A DNA stretch of 64,000 bases, taken from the NCBI GenBank assembly GCA_038501625.1, contig JAZAYU010000012.1, forward strand, positions 10,847,338 through 10,911,337. The letters run 5' to 3'. Below the pieces are notes generated by a model. That model saw nothing but the letters and a program-made list of their open reading frames with translations. It was not told the DNA's origin and made no database searches. Both the position numbers and the translations under genes were made by a program. This stretch comes from Corbicula japonica. Its lineage: Eukaryota > Mollusca > Bivalvia > Venerida > Cyrenidae. Shown piece by piece: positions 26,901 to 34,815 of the stretch; position 1 is the first letter of the stretch; each line of letters opens with the position of its first letter.

Positions 26901-27002
26901 ACAGACCTCTTTCACATGTACCGTGTATATGATGGCAGTTCGATCCATTGATGCAGTGGCATTCAGATTGACAACTAGCACCGAACGTTCCAGCACTACA
27001 TT
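11890..27002 (-). CDS. Receptor-type protein tyrosine phosphatase with EGF-like repeats (21 exons visible)
   Basis: Twenty-one minus-strand exons, from 27002 down to the stop at 11890, give 2474 nt. After two nucleotides completing a split codon, they form one uninterrupted frame of 823 codons plus stop. Order: three EGF-like domains; a transmembrane helix; a juxtamembrane segment; phosphatase D1 with a KTRY loop, [16 protein letters not shown], the WPDKDVP loop, the catalytic [10 protein letters not shown] and a Q-loop (QRVNMVQT); then a short D2 that keeps FVVAMSP, EEFWSLV and the closing helices but has ICDRDGFTRCG instead of HC-X5-R. D1 should dephosphorylate phosphotyrosine at the inner face of the plasma membrane; D2 is probably inactive. 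Phases follow the conserved vertebrate receptor-PTP pattern, including a 37-nt micro-exon. The N-terminus (signal peptide, other extracellular domains) is missing, hidden by or beyond the 500-N gap. Ligand unknown. Confidence 0.93.
12600..12725 (-). repeat. tRNA-derived SINE-like copy
   Basis: Reverse strand carries ctaggcgctgtcgccgtgac, then gtgcgggttc and cagctagaggca-like sequence shared with 17095-17215. Lies in the intron before the last exon of the phosphatase gene. Confidence 0.7.
12780..12918 (-). CDS. PTP gene: D2 exon with degenerate signature
   Basis: Completes ICDRDGFTRCG, then [20 protein letters not shown] and [12 protein letters not shown]. Compared with HC-X5-R the loop has one extra residue and lacks the glycine pattern, so D2 should not be catalytic. 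Donor gtgagt. Confidence 0.9.
13085..13640 (-). mobile_element. 5'-truncated copy of the Penelope-like element (3' end only)
   Basis: Shares with 61335-61885 the segments atatgcatatcagg, gttctcatatca, ccagagctcctggag and ccttcataaactcttaaa, in the same orientation. The 3' UTR is present and the RT is not. Located in an intron of the phosphatase gene. Confidence 0.8.
14073..14233 (-). CDS. PTP gene: D2 exon with altered WPD loop and Cys
   Basis: Encodes [20 protein letters not shown] and ends QPVLICDR. The position of WPD reads WKG, so the acid Asp is lost. The catalytic His-Cys reads Ile-Cys. Confidence 0.9.
14527..14649 (-). CDS. PTP gene: D2 exon
   Basis: Encodes [20 protein letters not shown] and a charged segment ending [10 protein letters not shown]. 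Sites ttaacag and gtaaaa. The expected YWP motif is absent. Assignment rests on exact phase and position. Confidence 0.78.
15166..15303 (-). CDS. PTP gene: D2 exon
   Basis: Encodes [39 protein letters not shown] and SSSCYK. Clear match to the F-V-A--P....EFW..V element of D2. Forty-six codons, phase 0-0. Confidence 0.9.
15558..15631 (-). CDS. PTP gene: degenerate start of D2
   Basis: Encodes [17 protein letters not shown] and LRATLIP. Phase 1 in and 0 out fits. The LRATLIP end aligns with INAVFL-type sequence. The KNR and D/EYINA motifs normally found here are lost. Confidence 0.65.
15872..15944 (-). CDS. PTP gene: D1-D2 linker exon
   Basis: Encodes [19 protein letters not shown] and MVTLE. 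It is acidic with no match to the usual D2 start. Retained because phases (0 in, 1 out) and splice sites fit both neighbours. Confidence 0.7.
16115..16250. mobile_element. Short MITE with inverted ends
   Basis: Left end aaggttataaaactgagat and right end ttagttttaaaaccttgg are inverted copies, each with a ccagtctca / tgagactgg inner arm. A more compact relative lies at 47625-47705. Intronic. Confidence 0.7.
17095..17215 (+). repeat. tRNA-derived SINE-like copy
   Basis: Contains a box A-like TAGCTCAATTGG and a box B-like GGTTCGCTCCC about 50 nt apart, as in a tRNA-type pol III promoter, but the flanks do not form an acceptor stem. Same family as 12600-12725. Confidence 0.72.
17272..17421 (-). 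CDS. PTP gene: end of D1
   Basis: Encodes [20 protein letters not shown], the closing helix of D1, then the linker ending [12 protein letters not shown]. Fifty codons, phase 0-0, donor gtaggt. Confidence 0.9.
17545..17650 (+). repeat. Dispersed agatgaaaagggaac-type repeat
   Basis: agatgaaaagggaactttga, then gaacacgaaaaatatgac and gcaggctcggtttgattgaa. Intronic copy. Confidence 0.8.
18240..18330 (-). repeat. tRNA-like sequence (SINE or tRNA pseudogene)
   Basis: Reverse strand has tgtagtgtagtggatgaca, a CTCTCAA loop and CCCCGGGTTCAATACTC, resembling D-arm, anticodon loop and T-arm of a Glu-like tRNA. Mismatches in the stems and no pairing acceptor stem make a functional tRNA unlikely. Confidence 0.45.
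18955..19075 (+). repeat. Dispersed agatgaaaagggaac-type repeat, diverged
   Basis: aaaagaaactttaaaacca, then atgacaaatataaaaatat and a ccggcttggtt variant of the gcaggctcggttt core, ending gcccccgggtt-like. Confidence 0.65.
19359..19494 (-). CDS. PTP gene: D1 exon with P-loop and Q-loop
   Basis: Completes [10 protein letters not shown] (P-loop with catalytic Arg), then TFIALDNLV, and [14 protein letters not shown] with the Q-loop glutamine. D1 has every residue expected for catalysis. Confidence 0.94.
19735..19950 (+). repeat. Dispersed repeat with internal four-fold amplification
   Basis: The head of the dispersed family (aaatagatgaaaaggga...ttgaaagcc) is present four times at about 40-47 bp spacing, followed by the normal tail (gaacacgaaaaaaatgaa, gcaggctcggtttgatcaa). 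The frame happens to stay open on the minus strand. Confidence 0.82.
20165..20316 (-). CDS. PTP gene: D1 exon with WPD loop and catalytic Cys
   Basis: Encodes [17 protein letters not shown] (WPD loop with the general-acid Asp) and ends GPIVVHC followed by the first two bases of Ser. The catalytic cysteine is therefore at the 3' edge. Confidence 0.94.
20532..20651 (-). CDS. PTP gene: D1 exon KCxQYWP
   Basis: Encodes [20 protein letters not shown] and a beta-strand-rich segment ending DIRHLDVWR. Forty codons, phase 0-0. The donor gttggt was preferred over gtgtgg nine bases earlier because it restores the usual spacing to the next strand. Either keeps frame. Confidence 0.88.
21046..21143 (-). 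CDS. PTP gene: D1 exon FWRMVW
   Basis: Encodes [17 protein letters not shown] and [15 protein letters not shown]. All are conserved D1 core positions. Donor gtaatt. Confidence 0.92.
21314..21350 (-). CDS. PTP gene: 37-nt micro-exon of D1
   Basis: Encodes [12 protein letters not shown](G), matching the GY-K---YIATQG element. A 37-nt exon at this place is a hallmark of receptor PTP genes. Sites: ttcag and gtaaga. Confidence 0.92.
21975..22166. repeat. 96-bp tandem duplication in an intron
   Basis: Two copies starting catcacatttttatttattt at 21975 and 22071, differing at a few bases. They lie within 35 bp of the DYVNASYID exon. Confidence 0.88.
22200..22273 (-). CDS. PTP gene: D1 exon DYVNASYID
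   Basis: Encodes [15 protein letters not shown] and [10 protein letters not shown], the strongly conserved DYINASYID motif. The donor is the non-consensus gttcgt, chosen because it keeps frame with the 37-nt exon that follows. Confidence 0.9.
22411..22571. mobile_element. 161-bp near-perfect hairpin element
   Basis: Two 78-bp arms are near-perfect inverted copies around a GAAA loop (22490-22493). The ends are ggttattatacatt and its complement. Few mismatches are visible (for example tttactg versus cagttaa). No ORF. Intronic in the phosphatase gene. Confidence 0.93.
22590..22795. repeat. 101-bp tandem duplication with internal palindrome
   Basis: Copies begin gtgcacatgtacccaaccg at 22591 and 22692. 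Each holds an inverted pair cgtccaatat / atattggacg, related to the arm of the adjacent hairpin. Confidence 0.88.
23033..23120 (-). CDS. PTP gene: D1 exon with the pTyr-recognition loop
   Basis: Encodes [20 protein letters not shown], then [13 protein letters not shown] stands in place of the KNRY loop that fixes the depth of the phosphotyrosine pocket, and the tyrosine is kept. Donor gtaagt. Confidence 0.92.
24019..24188 (-). CDS. PTP gene: start of D1
   Basis: Encodes [20 protein letters not shown] and ENDC-like [11 protein letters not shown]. The ELWDYI...F.AEF(K) helix is the usual beginning of receptor PTP domain 1. Ends phase 0 at gtaaat. Confidence 0.92.
24250..24375 (+). repeat. Dispersed agatgaaaagggaac-type repeat
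   Basis: aaatagaagaaacggaactt, then atatatgaaaatattgcaag, ctcggtttgattgaacctg and ttcatgggcattaat. Intronic copy. Confidence 0.75.
24447..24559 (-). CDS. PTP gene: cytoplasmic juxtamembrane exon
   Basis: Encodes a polar, glutamine- and arginine-rich segment ([30 protein letters not shown]). It joins the transmembrane exon through a split TCG codon and leaves in phase 1. No known motif. Confidence 0.85.
24699..24828 (-). CDS. PTP gene: transmembrane exon
   Basis: Encodes a short stalk ([12 protein letters not shown]), a hydrophobic helix ([25 protein letters not shown]) and the basic stop-transfer YKRYK. Acceptor attttag, donor gtgagt. This orients the EGF repeats outside and the phosphatase domains inside the cell. 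Confidence 0.92.
25273..25410 (-). CDS. PTP gene: EGF-like exon, juxtamembrane
   Basis: 138 nt, phase 1-1. Encodes [30 protein letters not shown] and [13 protein letters not shown]. Followed directly by the transmembrane exon. Confidence 0.93.
26145..26282 (-). CDS. PTP gene: EGF-like exon
   Basis: 138 nt, phase 1-1. Encodes [30 protein letters not shown] and [14 protein letters not shown]. Same cysteine spacing as its neighbours but clearly more diverged, so it is an older copy. Confidence 0.93.
26865..27002 (-). CDS. PTP gene: EGF-like exon (most 5' visible)
   Basis: 138 nt, phase 1-1, between a ctattag acceptor and a gtaagt donor. Encodes [17 protein letters not shown], then [13 protein letters not shown] and [11 protein letters not shown], the eight-cysteine EGF-like pattern seen in MEGF-type proteins. 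Very similar to the exon at 25273. Confidence 0.93.
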
Positions 27003-27234
27003 CTAATAGTATGTTATAAATTATTATAAACGTATACATTGTCATGTGCAATATATTACCTTTCGTGTTCATCGTTTTTTGTTACGCTTTGCGTTGAACT
27101 AAAATCGAAATCTTATCGAAACAAATAAGTGTTAAGAGTCCGGTTTAAAGATATATGGTAGTACAGAAAAAACAACGTTGAAATTTAACACTAAGTTTTT
27201 ATTGTTTGTTAACTGTAAAAACTGATTATTTCTT

Positions 27235-27734
27235 NNNNNNNNNNNNNNNNNNNNNNNNNNNNNNNNNNNNNNNNNNNNNNNNNNNNNNNNNNNNNNNNNN
27301 NNNNNNNNNNNNNNNNNNNNNNNNNNNNNNNNNNNNNNNNNNNNNNNNNNNNNNNNNNNNNNNNNNNNNNNNNNNNNNNNNNNNNNNNNNNNNNNNNNNN
27401 NNNNNNNNNNNNNNNNNNNNNNNNNNNNNNNNNNNNNNNNNNNNNNNNNNNNNNNNNNNNNNNNNNNNNNNNNNNNNNNNNNNNNNNNNNNNNNNNNNNN
27501 NNNNNNNNNNNNNNNNNNNNNNNNNNNNNNNNNNNNNNNNNNNNNNNNNNNNNNNNNNNNNNNNNNNNNNNNNNNNNNNNNNNNNNNNNNNNNNNNNNNN
27601 NNNNNNNNNNNNNNNNNNNNNNNNNNNNNNNNNNNNNNNNNNNNNNNNNNNNNNNNNNNNNNNNNNNNNNNNNNNNNNNNNNNNNNNNNNNNNNNNNNNN
27701 NNNNNNNNNNNNNNNNNNNNNNNNNNNNNNNNNN
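27235..27734. other. Assembly gap, 500 N
   Basis: A run of exactly 500 N, probably a placeholder size. It follows the most 5' EGF-like exon found and may hide further exons of the phosphatase gene. Confidence 0.99.
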
Positions 27735-27859
27735 CTATTTCAGTTAATATACCTTATTAAATGCAGATCAGGGGTTCCATTAAAAGATTTGACCCGGGAG
27801 ATGACCCTTTGACCATTGAAAATTCCAGAAAGCCTTATTTGACCCCTGGGATTTTAGCT

Positions 27860-28120
27860 GAATAAGAAAGTTATGGGCCGGACATGATGTTGCTACAATG
27901 TCATGATGAAAATGACCCTTTAGATGAAGCACATTGAGGAACCCTTGGTCTATAAGTATTATTATTTTCAGTGAAATAATTTTAAAATCCAACTTCAAGT
28001 AAAAAAGTTATGGGCTGTACACTAATTTGCTACAAGGTCATGCTGTGAATATGTTGAAAATGACCCTTCAGATTAAGCACATAGAGGAACCCTTGGTCTA
28101 TAAATATTATTATTTTCTTT
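27860..28120. repeat. Two tandem copies of an about 138-bp unit
   Basis: Units at about 27865 and 28003 share aaagttatgggc, acatgatgttgctacaatgtc-like, and gaggaacccttggtctataa followed by tattattattttc. Confidence 0.85.
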
Positions 28121-29186
28121 TAGTTATGTATTTTTCTTCACAAAATCTAATGAGCCGGTGACTGTCCTTTGCTTGTGTAAAGAGTTGTGAAAATCAAGTC
28201 TGAATGAAATGGTTAATATTTGCAAGTTAAATTCAGTGTGTCAGATATGTCGTGTGATTGTCATAAATTTATCCTGTCATTGCGATAATTACCTAGCGAA
28301 AATTAGGTAATTTAAAAATTAAAAATACTGGTTTCTTAACTTTGTGTTTGAAGTGGTTGTATTAAAAAAACAACAAATAAATTGCAACAATTTTTGTGCA
28401 ACAAAATTTATAACTTTTCCAAAATTATAGATGCTGCATTATATGATTTCATATCGGAGACCTGCTAATTATATATCTGGCCCATATGGTCTCAAGGCTT
28501 GGCCGTATCGTCTTTAACTCCTGGGAATTTTGTCTTTAAATCTGTACAGTACAGTTTGCATATCGTGGGCCATTAAGTTCGTCAATCTGGGCTATAACAA
28601 GGGGCCATATCGTCGTAATATCATTTAGACTTGGAAGTTAAAGTTTCAATTTCAGCTAATCTTGTAAGAAACAACAAGAATTATTTACCTTGTTAAGACG
28701 GTGTAACTGCCGGTGTGAAACAGATCTACATTTTCAATAGTCCTCGAGGTGTCGACCTATAAATCCTCACTGAGAAAATGTAAACAATAACTACATGTAG
28801 ATGTGTTCTCAAGCAGCTGGTTTAATACAAATCATTAAATGCACAATATGCAAACTTTATAAGTAAAGATGATTGCATATTTTTGCATACAATGACAGCA
28901 CACACACACATAATTGAATCAGTTAAAAAAACCTCATGTCTTGTCCTTTCCGAAAATACACTGTTATCAAATTTTTTGTCGACGCCATTGTTTATTTGTA
29001 ATGATTAATCCTTTCAGGATTTCACGTAATATCTCACGTCAAATTCCACTTCCGGAAAAAACACATATTGCGTCATTTTCGTGATTGTCTCAATTTAAAT
29101 ACGCACAAGACATTGGCTATTTGTTCAAGTAAAATCTTCGACGTTGACATTGTTCAATACTTTGGGGAAACGCAATCGAAGGGAGG
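28121..29186. other. No gene recognised
   Basis: AT-rich, with a short cacacacaca run near 28901. No exon with convincing splice sites was seen on either strand. Confidence 0.45.
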
Positions 29187-29218
<32 letters not shown>

Positions 29219-29790
29219 TTCAGTGATTGCCTCACTCCGTAGGGAGTATACTCGCGATTGGATAAACTGTATGTACATACGTAGCAAGCAGGACAGACTG
29301 TTTCCAAAGTAAAAGTTTCACTATTTACATTCTAAGATAAAATGGATAAAAACATCTCCTTGTAATTAGTATTTTGAGTTTTGCTGGGCCAGAGCCGATT
29401 GGAAGGCATCCAGGCTGGCCTGATCAACAGCAACTTGTGGTAGGTTGTTCCACAGTACAATGGTTGCGGGGAAGAAACTGTTCTGGAAGATTTAGGTTCG
29501 GGCTCTGATTTGGCTGAAGCGTTGGTTGTGTCCTTTGGTGGTCTTGGCACTGACTAAGGGTGGATCCGGTGTTATGTCCACAAGGTTGTGAATAATTTTG
29601 TAGAACATGGTAATTCTGGTGTTGTTGCGTCGATGCTGAAGGGTGTCCCATTTGAGGTCAGTGAGCATGTCAGTTACGCTGCTTGTTCTTGCGTAGTCAT
29701 GTTTCACAAATCTTGCAGCGCGACGTTGCACCATTTCTAGCTGGTTGATATGACTCTCTGAATAGGGGGACCAGACCGATGAGGTCACTG
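29187..29790 (-). mobile_element. 5'-truncated non-LTR retrotransposon with GAT-repeat tail
   Basis: Minus strand encodes VWSPYSESHINQLEMVQRRA, ARFVKHDYARTSSV and DLKWDTLQHRR, the thumb-like C-terminus of jockey/CR1-type reverse transcriptases. After a frame break it continues NSFFPATIVLWNNLPQVAVD and ends at a stop. The 3' terminus is a (GAT)n run at 29188-29218, typical of microsatellite-ended non-LTR elements. Only the 3' part is present. Confidence 0.88.
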
Positions 29791-30394
29791 CAGTTGTGTG
29801 TAGTTTGGTCTAAACCCCGTTCGTGTTGCGTAACAATCCGTAAAACTATCGTCACAGTATATTTTTAAATAAAGCAGAAAAAAAACTGAAGTATATTTAC
29901 TTCAAAGTTCTTGCAATGAGTCTGCGTTCAAAACATGCGCCATTTGACACACCCCCATTTGACGTCATTGTAAATGTCTAACACATACGCAGTTTATTTA
30001 ATCAATTAATCGGTAAAAGTGCGCCTTTGTTGCTTTTTTGAGTAACATAACTGATCCTTATTTAACAGCAATCAATTTAAATGATCGTCTACAACTGATT
30101 TTTCTCGTTTCTATAATTGCTTTTGGAACTCTTTCCCGACGTGTACCGCAAGCTGTGCTGCGACTTTTTCATTTGAGCGCACCTGCTGAAAGGTATGAGC
30201 TTTCGGAATGTCATCTCTATGCCAGTTGTTCCCACCACTGGCAAAAAGAAGTAAAGTAGTGAACAGCTAAAAACAACACGAGAGATAGAGAGAGGTTTGT
30301 GTAATAAAGAGAAAAAGAGAAATAGGACTAGCCAAACAACCAACGACTAAATACATTTAAACGTGTAATTGATAAAAGAATTAAGCAGTTTAAA

Positions 30395-31100
30395 TTGTTT
30401 ATTTAATTGATAAAACTTGCAAACGATTTTCCTTAATTAGTGATACCGATAAACTTGTTTTAAATTTTTTTCTGTACTGTTATGAAAAGATTACGTTCAT
30501 TGAAATCATTAACACCATTGTAACCTCTAGGAAAGCGAACAAGCTTTGTTATCTACAGTAACCACGTAAGATGTTGCACGAGGAACATCGCCGTCTAAAA
30601 ACGGCAGATTTATTATATTAAAAATAAAATCATCTCTTTTATCATATATTTTGTAGTGACGTAACCATTTTCAATGAATAGCTTTTGATCAAGAAAATTT
30701 GCTCGCTTTTCTGAAGTGTTCGCCTTATTGAGCTGCAGTTCTTTAGGATAAAGTTTGTTTACCAGTGATGGAAAACGGTTATTATCTATATTTAATAAAT
30801 TTTGAAGGTACCTCGAGGTGTTGTTAAAAGCTGTAATAAAATCACGTTGTTGTTCGGTAGAAAGAGATAACATAAAGTCTCTTTCATAACAGTATAAAGG
30901 ATAGAGGAAAGTATAAGAGGAAAAGAGAGCATGATTGAAAATATAATCAATTTCAAACTAGACACCACGAACAATTAACGAGAAATAGAACACGAGCGGG
31001 TTACCGCCCTGGGACTGTCAAGCGAAACGAGTTGCCACTGGAGTTTAAATTAGGTTTTAGGGTGCACCAACCCCACACTTTCCCCAACAGGTTCTCATAT
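30395..31100 (-). mobile_element. Decayed Penelope-like element with head-to-tail junction
   Basis: 30395-30900 matches the 3' RT part at 62125-62630, with several indels and the YLDD motif changed to YLQN. At about 30900 it joins sequence matching the family's 3' terminal region (agagagcatg, gttaccgcc, gggtgcaccaacc, caacaggttctcatat) in the same orientation. So the 3' end of one copy abuts a truncated second copy. Confidence 0.75.
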
Positions 31101-31558
31101 GAACAAACAAGTATTCGTGATGAAGGTGTTTTTGGCGAACATCACGAGAACATTCATAATTATAAAACAATGCGGCACAACAATTGGAAAGAACATAAAA
31201 CACATTTTTTATAAAAAGAAACTAGAATTACGAAGGAACTTTGAAAATTTTAGAAGTGTATTTTATTTTTTTACACTCAACAGGTAAATCCATTTGAACC
31301 CCATAATTTTTAAAAATTTTGACATAACGCCATATTAACTGTCCTCTTCGACAAGGTTACGTGTTGTAATAAAGCCGATTAATGGATGGGTTTTCCAGTG
31401 ATTATATGATTGGAACGAAGCAACACCTATCTTTTGCAACTGAACATAAAAGTAATGTAAGTCATTCCAGGACTCATATGATGAGCGTAAACACAATATA
31501 TGAATATTTGTGTCAGCATAACCTTCTGTCTAACAAGTCTGAAAATATCATTTACCTA

Positions 31559-32216
31559 AGGCGGCTGACGCCAGTAACCGGTCCTAATTTCACAGTTTCC
31601 GACACACACTCTGTACCTAGTCTATGAAATCAATCCAGAACAACAACCTGAAACAGAAATCAGTGTTTACTGTAAACATATGGCTATAAGCTACTCAGGC
31701 AATATAAATTCAGGCTATGAAGAACTCCTGAAAAAAATCCAAGGAACACTGAAACACAGTCCAAGCATCACTTTTGCACAGTCGGCCGGGGCAAAAATCA
31801 CGAAACCTTAAATCTTGCATAATATTAATGTCCAACCGACAACTCACAGAAATGGTTGCTTTCAGTCCAGCTGAAACAGCAGATTCAGAAAAGAATATAG
31901 CCAATAGCTGTCATCCCTACCGATTTTCAGCAAAATAAATCCAAAAACATGCAACTGAATTTCTGACGCGGAAACAGATTACTTTACAGGATTTCCCTAG
32001 TTTCGAATTCAAGTCCCTGCATCACACTGATCATCACCTGGCTGCTTTTGGTTTCTAATAGTTATTTAATAAATATATTCCAAATACCTTGAAAACACAA
32101 AACCTGTCTCTATAATTAATTTAGGCTTGATAAATGCCAAAATATCTTCATAATATGCCCTATTTCATAATTTCTACATGGCCAGTTCGAGTAAGTGGTA
32201 CTGGTATGTGCATCCT
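31559..32216. repeat. Long direct repeat, copy 1 (about 660 bp)
   Basis: Begins aggcggctgacgccagtaac and ends ggtatgtgcatcct. Nearly identical to 33265-33926. A 64-codon minus-strand ORF (31710-31904) is also present in copy 2 with one residue changed, but it shows no domain. Confidence 0.93.
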
Positions 32217-33264
32217 TAAAGAGACACACATTTTTGACTTAACATATATCTTAGAGCTGCATCAATTCTGCAGACTAACTGTAACAAAATAAGACTAAAA
32301 TCATACACCTGAATGCATATTCAAGTCAGATATGGCAATTTAAGTCAAGACAGTATTCATGAAAAATGTGCATTATTTGTACAGAAATTGAACAGTTCCT
32401 TATTTACGAACAGTGACTATTTACAATTTGCTAAAATTCATATTTCAATTAGTACCAGTGTAACATTCTGATGTTTTTCAAGCACCATCCACATTCACTT
32501 TGCTGAAAATCATTCAAAATAAGCCCATTGTAAGGTCTAAACAGCTCTGCTGGGTGATCAAAAATAAGCAACTGCATAAAGTCTGGCATTTTTCTGATAC
32601 CCTGACAGGCTCTTGGATACTGAATTGCTTCAAACACCTCTGCAGACCACTTTACTGATACTTATGATGTCAAAATCTGCCCAGTCAACTGTCTCAACAT
32701 GTATTTGTACTCTTTCATGTTATATTGTAACTTGTTTGGTGACATGCTTGAAATACCTGTCATCAAAGTTTACATACATTACAGTGCCCATTTGGGTAAA
32801 TCCATAATATGTACAGAGTCAAAGCCAGCTATTATTAAAAAGAGCTATGGCATGCTTGCTACAAGAACCTGAGTAGCTACTGCATTTCTGGTACAAAGTC
32901 TGGCAGACATTACTTCAATATGATGTGACATTTTTAGTGGTTTTTACCAACAGCGACACTTTCAGAGTCGCTCGGACGACAAAACTTGGCGGTCCCCTGC
33001 TTAAAAAGAGGGAAACGACAAAAATGTTGGTTGAACATTATTTTTTGCATGCGAAACATTCTTTCGTAACATAAGAAATAATGCCTTGAAGAAAAGCGCC
33101 AAATTTCAGACTTTCAACTTGAAAAAAATATACAGGACTTTGCACCAGGCATCCTAGCATACCACCAAGTCTGAGTTACCTCCCCTTAATGCTGACTGCC
33201 AGACATTTTATTTTAAATAAAGCAGACATAAAATTGATCGTTTTGTGTAATACTCATTCTGGAC
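32217..33264. other. Spacer between the long direct repeats
   Basis: About 1.05 kb with no recognisable gene, gag/pol motif or tRNA primer site. Confidence 0.6.
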
Positions 33265-33926
33265 AGGCGGCTGACGCCAGTAACCGGTCCTAATTTCACA
33301 GTTTCCGACACACACTCTGTACCTAGTCTATGAAATCAATCCAGAACAACAACCTGAAACAGAAATCAGTGTTTACTGTAAACATATGGCTATAAGCTAC
33401 TCAGGCAACATAAATTCAGGCTATGAAGAACTCCTGAAAAAAATCCAAGGAACACTGAAACACAGTCCAAGCATCACTTTTGCACAGTTGGCCGGGGCAA
33501 AAATCACGAAACCTTAAATCTTGCATAATATTAATGTCCAACCGACAACTCACAGAAATGGTTGCTTTCAGTCCAGCTGAAACAGCAGATTCGGAAAAGA
33601 ATATAGCCAATAGCTGTCATCCCTACCGATTTTCTGCAAAATAAATCCAAAAGCATGCAACTGAATTTCTGACGCGGAAACAGATTACTTTACAGGATTT
33701 CCCTAGTATAAATTCAAGCCCCTGCATCACACTGATCATCACCTGGCTGCTTTTGGTTTCAAATAGTTTTTAATAAATATATTCCAAATACCTTGAAAAC
33801 ACATAACCTGTATCTATAATTAATTAAGGCTTGATAAGTGCCAAAATATCTTCATTATATGCCCTATTTCATAATTTCTACATGGCCAGTTCGAGTAAGT
33901 GGCTATCTTACTGGTATGTGCATCCT
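33265..33926. repeat. Long direct repeat, copy 2 (about 660 bp)
   Basis: Same boundaries as copy 1. Scattered substitutions plus small indels near the 3' end (ggctatcttactgg versus ggtactgg). Confidence 0.93.
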
Positions 33927-34604
33927 AAGTCAAAAATTATGAGCTTTATAGAACTTTAAATAGGGTATACTAGAGTATAATAGCCTAGTTTTCGGCTAAA
34001 GCAAATATCAATGTCATGATTCAGATAATAATACAGAAAAGTAAATTGCAATGTTTATACATTTTGAATACATGGTATAGTATACATGTACATTGTCCAT
34101 TTCATTATAAAACTAATTTGATCTGCTCTTCTGGCTTCGGACAACGCAGTCTTAACCAGGGGAGGTAAGTTTAATTAATGGGAAATGACAACGGTTCGTT
34201 ACAGCACTTATGGGTAAATATAGACACAGGAATTTTTAAAAATGCCTAGTGCGTGTTAAAGATAACTACTCATGCAGGATAACCATTGTATAACCATTCA
34301 CAAATTGTGAGATTCCAATAAACAATATTAATCTTAACTCTTAATAGAAAAATGTTTACCTTTTCGACTTGCTAATTTTATTAAAAACTGATCAATTTAA
34401 TGGTTAAATTGTAATAAAGAAATATATTTTTTTTCTAACAGGAAATCACAATTTATACAAAAATAATATGAGTTTGCCCGGAAAATTCGCAGTGACCTTA
34501 AATTTCTGACACAGATTCTTTGAAATGCGTGTACTAAAAATAATCTACATTGTACAATATATAACTTCACTTGTTGCATAATGATATATATATATATCAT
34601 ATTG

Positions 34605-34815
34605 TAGAATGTCCTGCCGGAAAATACGGTCGAAATTTTGCGCGGGTTTAATTTTTGCGTATTTCGCGAAATTCAACCCAAGCGAAATTAAACTCTTTAA
34701 CAGTGTTTCTTATAGGAAAACACAGTTGCGCTAATTCATATCGCCGTGAAGTTGTTATTTACTTGTTTTGCGCGAAAATTCGTCCCCTCGAAATTAAATG
34801 ATACTACAGTATTTT
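34605..34815. mobile_element. Repeat rich in cgaaatt motifs, probably a MITE
   Basis: Contains ttgcgcgggtttaatttttg, cgcgaaattcaaccc, aagcgaaattaaactc and the end cgaaattaaatgatactacag. The repeated cgaaattaa blocks on both sides are partly inverted. I recall similar sequence as common in mollusc genomes, but this was not checked. Confidence 0.5.

Noticed and set aside
27206..27760. 184-codon ORF across the gap
   Set aside because: Consists almost entirely of undetermined bases.
31710..33610. Conserved 64-codon ORF in both direct repeats
   Set aside because: Conservation is explained by the whole 660-bp repeat being nearly identical; there is no domain.
31559..33926. LTR retrotransposon
   Set aside because: No TG...CA ends, no primer-binding site, no gag or pol and no flanking duplication. 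Kept as an unexplained direct-repeat pair.
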